DNA of 64,000 nt. It comes from Microvelia longipes (taxonomy: Eukaryota > Arthropoda > Insecta > Hemiptera > Veliidae). Shown here piece after piece: positions 47,001-64,000 of this stretch. Under the pieces are notes generated by a model. It did no database searches. It saw only the letters and a list, made by a program, of their open reading frames with translations, and was not told the DNA's origin. The position numbers were made by a program, and so were the translations under genes. Positions within the stretch are counted from its first letter, which is position 1; each line of letters opens with the position of its first letter. The stretch covers positions 5,013,369-5,077,368 of the forward strand of contig JACMZG010001914.1 in NCBI GenBank assembly GCA_018340805.1, written 5' to 3'.

Positions 47001-48637
47001 AAAGCACTCCCAACTTAGCCGGTCACCATGCTCCGGACAAGTTTAAATAGGACAAGTTTGATCAGCTGCCCGGCCGAGTGTTGCATGCCTACAATTTACT
47101 TATTATTTTTTATTTATGTCAAATTAGTTTTTTATATTTTTCAACCTCGCAGAGGAAAATGCCTTAATTAGAATAAAGGCAAAGCAACTAATGTCAAAAG
47201 TTTAAATAAGCTGGAGATTGGAATAAGCCTGTGATACACAACGATAACCTCAAGTTTACCTAACACAATTATAATAATATTACATCTAGAGGTTTTTGGT
47301 GTTGACACCTGATTTAAGTAAACAAATATTCACTTCCGCCCACTCTCCCTCCATGACCCCAATCTCATAGATTGCCAACAATTTTTGAAAGACGTAGCTT
47401 CAAGTTCTGAACTTAGCAATACTGAATGGTCAGGTTATACAATTATATTATAATAATATTTTGGGAATTTCCTAATAAGGATTTCTCCTGGGAGTAAAAT
47501 ATTGGTAAATAAGTTTAAAACATATCTTTCTTAAAAAAGTGACATTAATCTCTAAAACATTTGTCAAATCAAGAGCCCAGATTCTCTAGCAATCAGTGCA
47601 CTAAAAACTGGTTTATTTAGCTAAAAACTAGATAAAACATTGGATTTAACAAACGGTTAATTCATTTTAAGTCTTAAAACAAGGGTTTAAGCTTGTTTGG
47701 TCAACCTTCGTTTTTTAATTGTTACTATGATCAAGCAGTATATTTAAAACGATGATTGCATCACGTTCGCATTCAATACACTCCTGTTCTTGCAACATAC
47801 TATTTCAGCCCATAATTTGCGATGAAGTCATAATGAAACTTTTTAGAGTTATTTTCTATTGATAAAAGTAATTTAATTAAAAGTCTCTTAGAAAAGATAA
47901 AGGGTTCAGAAACACATATTATATGTTGGAAACCAAAGATTTTTCTTATGAGGCTCCTTACAGGAATAACCAAACCGGTTCCATCAAATTTTTAAAGATG
48001 ATTTGTAATGACAAACCAGGTATTTTTTTTTGAGATGAGCTTAAAACTCAACTCAAGCCAAATAGATTCAAGAATTAATAACCAATTTTGTTTTGAAGGT
48101 GATTTAATGTACAAAATGTGCTCGTATAAAAAAATGTGTAGGAACAAAAAGCAACAGTTTCCTTAAAGGGCTATCAGGGTACTTTGGACCTAGCTCGTCC
48201 ATTTCGGCTTTATCAACCTTTATGTACCAAATAAACGTGATGAAATTCTTTATACCCCCTAAAATAAAAAATGATCATCAACTATAAATTTTAAAAGAAT
48301 GGAATAAACATATTTCTAAAACATTTTAAAAGATACAAATAAAAATGTGCTAAGTCGTGCAACAAGGAAAAGTTTAATCAAAATTATGAATTTCAACGAT
48401 TTCGGATGAGCTTTAGAGCTATTTATAGACTTTTTAAAATAATAATTAGGGTAAATAAAAGTACATTTCATGCATATATCAAAAGACAAAGTAAAATTTG
48501 GTATATTTGGTTGATTATTTTTGGTTTTGAAGACTTAGACATATGGCGACCACTCACCTTCCGTAAATACCATCTGTAATTTTATTTCGTTTTATCGGCC
48601 TTCGTAATTTACCACACTCCCCATTTCTCCTCTTCAT
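19915..48637 (-). CDS. MACO1: Macoilin (MACO1/TMEM57), complete gene of 12 coding exons
   Basis: Exons in transcript order: 48637-48558, 40663-40522, 39848-39722, 38650-38521, 36967-36901, 33279-33162, 30326-30182, 26606-26376, 23718-23560, 22520-22217, 20711-20474, 20051-19915. They sum to 1878 nt (625 residues plus stop) with GT-AG borders and consistent phases throughout; the vertebrate protein is ~664 residues. The start MKRRNGECGKLRRPIKRNKI matches the family N-terminus. Residues ~27-140 hold several membrane segments (ILWALVLLADFILEF, QWLFFAASTYVWVQYVW, LPTVILWLLFAYTEA). Residues ~222-345 are polar and poorly conserved. Residues ~347-580 form the coiled coil, with the signature LSAETRIKLDLFSALGEAKR. 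The C-terminus keeps LDPNASVY. Macoilins are membrane proteins of the endoplasmic reticulum and nuclear envelope, linked to neuronal excitability. The gene is divergent from RBBP4. Its introns (0.4-7.9 kb) are packed with transposons. Confidence 0.97.
20474..20711 (-). CDS. MACO1: Macoilin exon 11
   Basis: Residues 502-580: MLMAALNALRDKTSHLEDSL and SAETRIKLDLFSALGEAKRE, the hallmark of macoilin. Acceptor TTGTTGTAG, donor CTTG then GTAATT. Confidence 0.97.
20766..20835 (+). mobile_element. tRNA-like fragment, possible SINE head
   Basis: GGTTCAAATCC is a near-perfect B box, preceded by a small stem that could be a decayed anticodon arm. It lacks a convincing acceptor stem, so it is more likely a tRNA-derived SINE fragment in macoilin intron 10 than a functional tRNA gene. 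Confidence 0.4.
21058..21756. mobile_element. Long foldback element B, copy 3
   Basis: Left end GTCTAAGAGCCGAACC mirrors the right end CAGGCTCTAGGAC. The arms share AAAGTTATGGCTCTTTC-like, GGGAACCACTTATTGCAAG and GATAGGCAGACTATGC blocks. Lies in macoilin intron 10. Confidence 0.85.
21780..21980 (+). repeat. Dispersed unit of the 3.9-4.4 kb repeat
   Basis: ACATACTAGGGTTTGAACAA and GTGGTTCCCTCTCCCTCT match the units of the array at 3868-4372. Confidence 0.55.
22217..22520 (-). CDS. MACO1: Macoilin exon 10
   Basis: Residues 400-501: coiled coil with a basic/alanine segment (AEEAASRANAAAAAAVASKP) and the conserved ECTESCRNRRRELESEM. Donor CTTCAG then GTAACC, phase 0. The open frame at 22236-22484 on the other strand is its shadow. 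Confidence 0.96.
22553..23490 (+). mobile_element. Family C element, left arm, with SINE insertion
   Basis: Begins GGGTACAGGGTACC then AGAACTTTTCCTCACCACAT and ends with the GAGAAAAAGTA terminus. Shares all internal landmarks with 41217-42130. It starts ~33 bp upstream of the macoilin exon 10 acceptor. A SINE splits it at 23069-23307. Confidence 0.75.
23069..23307 (-). mobile_element. tRNA-derived SINE, family 1, copy 2
   Basis: Same body as 59171-59420, here with a TAATAATAAT tail on the plus strand and a tRNA-like head (GCCTCCGTGACCGAGGTCGT on the minus strand). Flanked by exact 14-bp duplications TGTCACATATAAAT at 23055-23068 and 23308-23321. Inserted in a family C element. Confidence 0.92.
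23560..23718 (-). CDS. MACO1: Macoilin exon 9
   Basis: Residues 347-399: start of the coiled coil (LETDIKRLRSDLSSCRQGEQ, ELRSQINSLLSSEKQIRSEM), aligning with the vertebrate RLEQDIKKLKADL region. Confidence 0.95.
24983..26287 (+). mobile_element. Family C element, left arm, with MITE L insertion
   Basis: Starts TGTACGGGGTACCTCAGAAC, contains GCTTCAGACTCGCTTCCCTC, TGATCCAACGAAAATTATGG, ACAGACAGACAACTTTGTGA, and ends GAGGAAAAGTA. Split by element L. Ends ~90 bp from the macoilin exon 8 donor. Confidence 0.75.
25611..26057. mobile_element. Terminal-inverted-repeat MITE L
   Basis: 447 bp with ~30-bp inverted termini: CTGATAACACGAAAGGCGGT at the left, mirrored by AACCGCTTTCGTGTTATCAG at the right. 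Interior AT-rich and non-coding. A truncated relative starts at 63407. Confidence 0.85.
26376..26606 (-). CDS. MACO1: Macoilin exon 8
   Basis: Residues 270-346: low-complexity polar linker with an Asn run, ending PPLYKDEYCLK. Assigned from open frame, matching phases and GT-AG borders; weakly conserved in the family. Confidence 0.88.
27268..28115. mobile_element. Palindromic element K
   Basis: Left arm 27268-27425 (GAGGTGAAATATATAGCTAT, GTAAACCTGGGGCGCTCATG, AACTTAAAATTTTAGGAAAT) is mirrored at 27944-28115, with ~520 bp of AT-rich spacer. A second partial set continues to 28896. The conserved GTAAACCTGGGGCGCCCATG box occurs at 27332, 28010 (inverted) and 28871. In macoilin intron 7. Confidence 0.75.
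28263..28896 (+). repeat. Partial second copy of element K
   Basis: Begins with the GATGCCTACAATGTTAGGTG / GAAATATATAGCT end and finishes with GTAAACCTGGGGCGCCCATG. The sequence between is AT-rich and does not align clearly with the first copy. Confidence 0.5.
29283..29800. repeat. Duplicated and inverted repeat block
   Basis: A perfect 20-bp inverted pair (GGCGCCGACAGAGCCTGAAT at 29283 and its complement at 29617-29636) flanks a ~150-bp unit (AGAGTGGGACATGACATTAT, ATGACGAATGTC) that is repeated directly after it at 29645-29790. Bordered on the right by family C fragments (29800-30090). Not a recognised element. Confidence 0.65.
30182..30326 (-). CDS. MACO1: Macoilin exon 7
   Basis: Residues 222-269: serine/asparagine-rich linker (VNHNGVVSKSSSHRKSLDKG). 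Acceptor GTGCTTAG, donor ATCAA then GTGAGT. A G-rich minisatellite starts within ~10 bp of the acceptor. Confidence 0.9.
30335..31267. repeat. G-rich minisatellite, ~34-bp unit, about 26 copies
   Basis: Plus-strand unit: a run of 4-11 G, then ATGCGTCTTTAGTAACATGT, then ATGACACT. It fills the acceptor-proximal end of macoilin intron 6. In the transcript orientation each unit reads TTACTAAAGACGCAT, a C-run and AG. G-runs every ~34 bp could form G-quadruplexes. ORFs here (such as 30851-31081) are periodic translations. Confidence 0.95.
31268..32420 (-). mobile_element. 5'-truncated non-LTR retrotransposon (LINE), reverse transcriptase C-terminal half
   Basis: Minus-strand translation gives DLSKAFDCVLHNILIKKLQY, then GVPQ and SVLGPLLFILYIND, then CKYADDTNLFISG (the catalytic YADD box), then NILGVLIDQSLSW and YCVTAWGNFPHAH, ending with a SYSTRS motif and a stop at 31476. 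These are palm-to-thumb blocks of a Jockey/CR1-like reverse transcriptase. One G is missing in the GVPQG codons, so the frame is broken. The 3' end is at low coordinates, near a TTATTATTAC tail. It lies inside a minisatellite monomer, with ACATGTA on both sides. Confidence 0.92.
32421..32482. repeat. Detached end of the G-rich minisatellite
   Basis: ACATGTATGACACT, a G-run, ATGCGTCTTTAGCAACATGT and a further G-run continue the array on the far side of the LINE. Confidence 0.92.
32693..32791 (-). mobile_element. Partial MITE M (one terminus)
   Basis: GCCAATGAGGTTAGTCCTGA up to TTTTCCCACGCTGTCAACTG matches the element at 49920-50047 in inverse orientation. Only one terminus is clear. Confidence 0.6.
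33162..33279 (-). CDS. MACO1: Macoilin exon 6
   Basis: Residues 183-221: RKQKDVRKENNFYMSLLSQA, the conserved helix after the membrane domain, then a variable tail. Acceptor TTGTGCAG, donor AAAG then GTATGT. Confidence 0.96.
33741..34768 (+). mobile_element. Decayed LINE fragment, reverse transcriptase C-terminal part
   Basis: Plus-strand frames give RFADDTTYAVSGKNLDG (FADD catalytic box), NDWFIVNKLTLNESK, then KILGVSLDSTLNWKAHVNEL and LRKLSLTLDIDTMKLAYYAH. Several stops and frameshifts follow. It ends in an AAATAAATAAAT tail near 34768. Different family from the LINE at 31268. In macoilin intron 5, antisense to the gene. Confidence 0.85.
35150..35958 (-). mobile_element. Family C element, right arm, with MITE A insertion
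   Basis: GGCGTATAGGAAAAATTTGA at the left and CTAGATGGGTGACCGCTGGA to GAGGTACCCTGTAC at the right match the inverse arm of 42165-42972. MITE A copy 2 (35308-35597) and GT microsatellites interrupt it. Confidence 0.6.
35308..35597 (+). mobile_element. MITE family A, copy 2 (uninterrupted)
   Basis: 290 bp from CATAAAGATATATACCAGAG to CTAGTAATAATATCTGTG; the imperfect inverted termini share ATAnAGATATnnTnnCnAG. Nested between (GT)n tracts at about 35290-35306 and 35594-35616. This is the best reference copy of the family. Confidence 0.8.
36035..36370 (-). mobile_element. LINE 3' fragment with CCHC domain
   Basis: Minus-strand frame: FLTSHYRLNKHLNTLGI, then CPMCGHYEETVFHLFAEC, a C-x2-C-x8-H-x4-C zinc knuckle typical of the ORF2 C-terminus of I/R1/Jockey-type elements, then a stop at 36113. 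The 3' end bears a (TAG)n-like tail at 36048-36062. 5'-truncated. Confidence 0.85.
36377..36787 (+). mobile_element. MITE family D, copy 2
   Basis: Same landmarks as 6419-6801 (CTTGACAGGTCAG, CAGGTTATTTTACCCGT, CTTATGACCTTGGGGATTTT) with termini CAGTCAATCGTTTAG and CTAAACAATAGACTTT. Abuts the LINE fragment and ends ~115 bp from the macoilin exon 5 donor. Confidence 0.8.
36901..36967 (-). CDS. MACO1: Macoilin exon 5
   Basis: Residues 160-182: IGYPVVTLGFGFKSYVTYRF plus RQ, nearly identical to the vertebrate segment. 67-nt exon with acceptor TTTACAG and donor CAG then GTGAGC. Confidence 0.95.
37585..38185 (+). mobile_element. LINE ORF2 fragment: RNase H end and C-terminus, disrupted by a minisatellite
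   Basis: Plus-strand frame GGNDEQADILAKKGSE is the last RNase H motif of a non-LTR retrotransposon ORF2, followed by AIPKTLDKYWLLTNRL. The sequence downstream of the array (CTCCCCAGTCTAAGCAGAAA, TACCATTGGTGTTTTTAAAG) matches the LINE at 63487-64000, which lacks the expansion. In macoilin intron 4. Confidence 0.85.
37828..38060. repeat. 21-bp minisatellite inside a LINE ORF
   Basis: About ten units built from GCACAGCAAACTCATG plus CATGAG. The related LINE at the right edge of the window has a single GCACAGTAAAC at the homologous position, so the array grew from LINE coding sequence. Confidence 0.9.
38521..38650 (-). CDS. MACO1: Macoilin exon 4
   Basis: Residues 117-159: GICLPTVILWLLFAYTEAAI then the loop RLKDLRHMPFHLDLCRPFAA. 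Acceptor TGTTTTAG, donor CATTG then GTAACG. Too short and rich in foreign frames to stand out by ORF length, but an unambiguous family match. Confidence 0.95.
39722..39848 (-). CDS. MACO1: Macoilin exon 3
   Basis: Residues 75-116: AFSVFFVSIALTSDMICYFF and QWLFFAASTYVWVQYVWHT, the most conserved membrane region of the family. The donor is CACAG then GTATCC. A 280-bp palindrome lies ~97 bp upstream of the acceptor. Confidence 0.97.
39945..40224. mobile_element. Near-perfect 280-bp palindrome (foldback element H)
   Basis: Arms of ~128 bp differ at only about five positions: TATAAATAATGAAAGAAAAG at the left is mirrored at the right end, and GCCATCATCAGTGC at 40020 is mirrored by GCACTGATGATGGC at 40136. 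A ~25-nt loop (40072-40098) joins them. Inner motif GCGCTTTCAACC. Related fragments at 13665-14030, 38290-38385 and 45840-45915. In macoilin intron 2. Confidence 0.95.
40522..40663 (-). CDS. MACO1: Macoilin exon 2
   Basis: Residues 27-74: first membrane segments (TVLYLKFFILWALVLLADF and FLWPFWLLLRSVYDSYKYQG). Acceptor TTGCAG, donor CTG then GTAAGT. Preceded by the largest intron, 7.9 kb. Confidence 0.97.
40800..40985 (-). mobile_element. tRNA-like SINE, possibly two heads in tandem
   Basis: On the minus strand two blocks each carry a B-box-like motif: GGTTTAAATCCC (40827-40838) and GGATTCAAATCCC (40930-40942), each preceded ~35 bases upstream by an A-box-like TnnCnTnnnGAGTAGG or TAGCATAGATGAC. 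Neither folds into a clean tRNA by eye, so a tRNA-derived SINE is the likeliest reading. Confidence 0.5.
41217..42972. mobile_element. Family C foldback element, copy with both long arms
   Basis: The left arm (41217-42130) starts AGGTACAGGGTACCTCGGAA and ends AGGAAAAGTA. The right arm (42165-42972) is its inverse, starting AGGAAAAGTATTTTGTTTGC and ending CTGAGGTACCCCGCACC. Both contain GGGTGACT/AGTCACCC, ACTCAGCAA and AGACAGACAACTTTGTGAAA or its trace. No intact ORF. In macoilin intron 1. Confidence 0.8.
43285..43684. repeat. ~46-bp minisatellite, about nine units
   Basis: Units of CCCTCAAATAACCCCATAAG plus AGTCATTTTCTTGAGATAAA with frequent one- to three-base deletions. It abuts the truncated foldback element B copy 4, whose first bases fuse with the last unit. 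Confidence 0.9.
43684..43980 (+). mobile_element. Foldback element B, copy 4, right half only
   Basis: From GTTATCCGATTTTGATGATT to TCTGACTCTTGGACTAGTAG, matching the right arm of 21058-21756 (GGGAACCACTTATTTCAAG, CACTCTGGATAGACAGA). The left arm is absent, replaced by the minisatellite. Confidence 0.8.
44070..44165 (+). repeat. Family C fragment
   Basis: GGAAAAGTATTGTATTTGCA and GATGTCACTGGAATTATCCG match the inner end of a family C right arm. The long minus-strand ORF crossing it (44060-44560) is discussed under rejected items. Confidence 0.6.
44892..44995 (+). mobile_element. Possible hAT-like element terminus
   Basis: CAGAGGTTCTCATCC resembles the CAGnGGTTCTCAACC termini of hAT-superfamily elements. 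The next 100 bases (TCACCCCCTTTT, TAATTGGGGAGGGGAAAGGT) match 63273-63380. No second terminus found. Confidence 0.4.
45398..46478. mobile_element. Large inverted repeat element I
   Basis: Arms 45398-45630 and 46242-46478 are mirror copies (GGTATCCCTTAGAGTTTGTT, TTGTCAAGTAACTCAGACTA, AAGGACCTTTTATG), separated by ~610 bp that includes a fragment related to element H (45840-45915). In macoilin intron 1. No coding capacity seen. Confidence 0.85.
46500..48557. other. 5' part of macoilin intron 1, nothing recognised
   Basis: AT-rich sequence with no repeat boundary, exon or RNA gene that I can support. Confidence 0.45.
48558..48637 (-). CDS. MACO1: Macoilin exon 1
   Basis: Residues 1-26: basic cytosolic N-terminus ending ITDGIYG. 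The donor is AAG then GTGAGT, leaving two bases of codon 27. The ATG is chosen because the following residues match the family start exactly and no upstream in-frame ATG fits. Confidence 0.97.
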
Positions 48638-49368
48638 ATTCTTATAATCTTCAGTTTTTTGCTTTTTATAATTCCCGATAGAGAGGTCGAACGAAATATT
48701 AACCAAGTACTTTTAAAAGATATAAAATAATTCCAATGTTTACGTTAAAAATTATTTAGCCAAACAACTACTGAAGTTTTTGTTGTCATTTATGTCACTG
48801 CCCGCAAAATTGCGCTATCGACACAAACCACGGCCGACTTGAGAACTGTGATCTTACAAATTTTAAACTTTCTGCTTATTTCACCACCTCCTCGACCTCT
48901 CTCTTTGATAATTATCATTAGAAATTGAATTTAAAGCATAATTAAAAATACTAAATAAATGAACTCCATTTTATTTGAATAAATTTGAGAAATTCTCTAG
49001 TCATATTGCCCCCACGACAACACATATTTTAAATTTTTTGAATTATTAGCGAATACATTTTTTTCAAAATCCATTCAAACGCTTATTTTAATATTCTACA
49101 CATTTTAAGACCCAAAACATGAAAATGCAAGCCAAAAATGACAAATATCAATAAAAAGACAGATGCGATATTTTGGCGGGATATGTCCCCTCCACTCTTT
49201 CTCCCACCACACATTTTTTTCCTTTTCGGTTGCCGCCATTGCTGTTAATTACTGAATCCGTGTTGTAATTAATTTAATTACAAATTAATCAGAACTGTCT
49301 GGTGTTTTTATTTGTTTAAAGTGTTAATAAAATCAGCAAAAATTGAGTCGGAAGTGAAAGTACCGAGG
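48638..49368. promoter_or_regulatory. Divergent promoter region between macoilin and RBBP4
   Basis: The two ATGs are 731 bp apart and point away from each other, so both 5' UTRs and any core promoters lie here. There is no TATA box in an expected place. The RBBP4-proximal part has an E2F-like site (49171-49181) and a GCCGCCATTG block at 49232-49241, a YY1/Pho-like motif often found at or just after the start of TATA-less genes. Shared regulation is inferred from arrangement only. Confidence 0.65.
49171..49181. promoter_or_regulatory. E2F-like site
   Basis: TTTTGGCGGGA fits the TTTSGCGGG E2F consensus. It lies ~190 bp upstream of the RBBP4 ATG; RBBP4/Caf1-55 is a replication-linked gene in a family often controlled by E2F/DREAM. 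Confidence 0.5.
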
Positions 49369-63239
<13,871 letters not shown>

Positions 63240-63272
63240 TGACACTCTTTGTTTTAGCCTATTTATTTAAAT

Positions 63273-63400
63273 CGGTGATTCTCAACCTTTATTTCAACTC
63301 ATTGCCTCCTTTTGATTCTCACATTTTCCATCCCCCCTTATTAATCAGGGAGAGGGAAGGTAAATTTTTTAAAAGGAGCATAGGACCACAAACACAAAGT
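63273..63400 (+). mobile_element. Second copy of the possible hAT-like terminus
   Basis: CGGTGATTCTCAACC, then CATCCCCCCTTATTAATCAG and GGAGAGGGAAGGTAA, parallel to 44892-44995. Truncated at element L. Confidence 0.4.
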
Positions 63401-63406
63401 AATTCC

Positions 63407-63486
63407 ACTAATAACACGAAAGCCAGTTCACTGGTAGTCTTAAGTAATTCTGCCACCTTAACAATATACAATTTTCTTATAACTAT
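63407..63486 (+). mobile_element. Truncated MITE L
   Basis: TAATAACACGAAAGCCAGTT and TTCTGCCACCTTAACAATAT match the left end of 25611-26057. Cut off by the LINE that follows. Confidence 0.7.
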
Positions 63487-64000
63487 TATTATTAGTAGTA
63501 ATTGGGGTTGGAGTCGAGGATAGACCCCATTTGCACTGCGACTGGAAGTCTATAGTACAATCCCCTCAATTGGTCCAGGTCAGAATAATCCTTTTCACCG
63601 GACTAGGTCTAGGATCTTTTTGTCCAGTGATTTATTGGTAGAGTCAAACTTAGTGAGAGTGCTGCTACCAAAGTTGGAGAACCTTTGAAAGGCTAGGGCT
63701 TCACATCTCAGAAGTATGTGAGAGGCAGTTTCGGTTTACGATTTACAAAGCTTACACACTGGGTTATCTTTAAAGATACCAATGGTATGGAGATGTTTTC
63801 GGAGGTGACAGTGACCAGTCAGTAGTCCAGTTACTGTTCTAAGGTCTCTTCTGCTTAGACTGAGGAGGTCCTCAGTTACTTTGGGACTGAGCCTTTTAAC
63901 ATAAGTTTACTGTGCCTTATGCCAAAGGATTTGTTCCAGTGGTGCAGATGATTGGTTAAGAGCCAATCTTTAATTACATCTTTGGGTAAGGCTACTATGG
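63487..64000 (-). mobile_element. LINE ORF2 C-terminus, continuing past the right edge
   Basis: Minus-strand frames give VALPKDVIKDWLLTNHLHHW, then TGLLTGHCHLRKHLHTIGIF, then CKLCKS and TETASHILLRCEALAF (a zinc-knuckle region). A frameshift separates the two parts. Same family as 37585-38185. The 3' tail is TAATAATAATAG near 63490. Confidence 0.85.

Overview
The window comes from an AT-rich, intron-rich animal genome, most likely an arthropod and probably an insect. The RBBP4/Caf1-55 exons match the insect form of that protein nearly residue for residue (for example INATPK and [20 protein letters not shown], compared with remembered family sequences; no database search was possible). The DNA transposons and non-LTR retrotransposons present are also typical of arthropods. 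There is no sign of bacterial, organellar or viral gene content.

Two conserved genes lie head to head across a short shared promoter region at about 48.64-49.37 kb. On the minus strand, a complete 12-exon macoilin gene (MACO1/TMEM57 family, multi-pass membrane protein with a C-terminal coiled coil, 625 codons) runs from its ATG at 48637 to its stop at 19915. On the plus strand, the histone chaperone gene RBBP4 (Caf1-55/RbAp48, WD40) starts at 49369. Seven exons are visible, up to 63233, and the last ~57 residues lie beyond the window. All macoilin exons join in frame. RBBP4 exon 6 is short by two bases at its 3' end, which would break the frame and looks like a sequence error.

From 1 to 19.7 kb I find no convincing multi-exon gene, only a doubtful small ORF or exon at the extreme left. 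This stretch holds miniature inverted-repeat elements, long foldback elements, a tRNA-derived SINE and several tandem arrays in AT-rich DNA. The introns of both genes are heavily colonised: five SINE copies or fragments of up to three families, six non-LTR retrotransposon fragments, a decayed mariner, a pogo/Tigger-like remnant, possible hAT ends, at least eight families of short inverted-repeat or palindromic elements, and four large minisatellites.

The most interesting signals are: (1) a ~27-copy G-rich minisatellite directly upstream of the macoilin exon 7 acceptor, whose transcript-strand monomer resembles a branch site plus C-tract plus AG and appears seeded from the genuine 3' splice site; a LINE sits cleanly inside one monomer; (2) RBBP4 intron 3, nearly all of which is a 2.3-kb array of ~40-bp AG-poor monomers; (3) a minisatellite born inside a LINE ORF; (4) a near-perfect 280-bp palindrome in macoilin intron 2; (5) a recurrent TGATGA/TGAAGAT-hairpin-GAAA motif in several unrelated foldback elements; (6) an inverted pair of one MITE family flanking a GC-rich core in RBBP4 intron 6.
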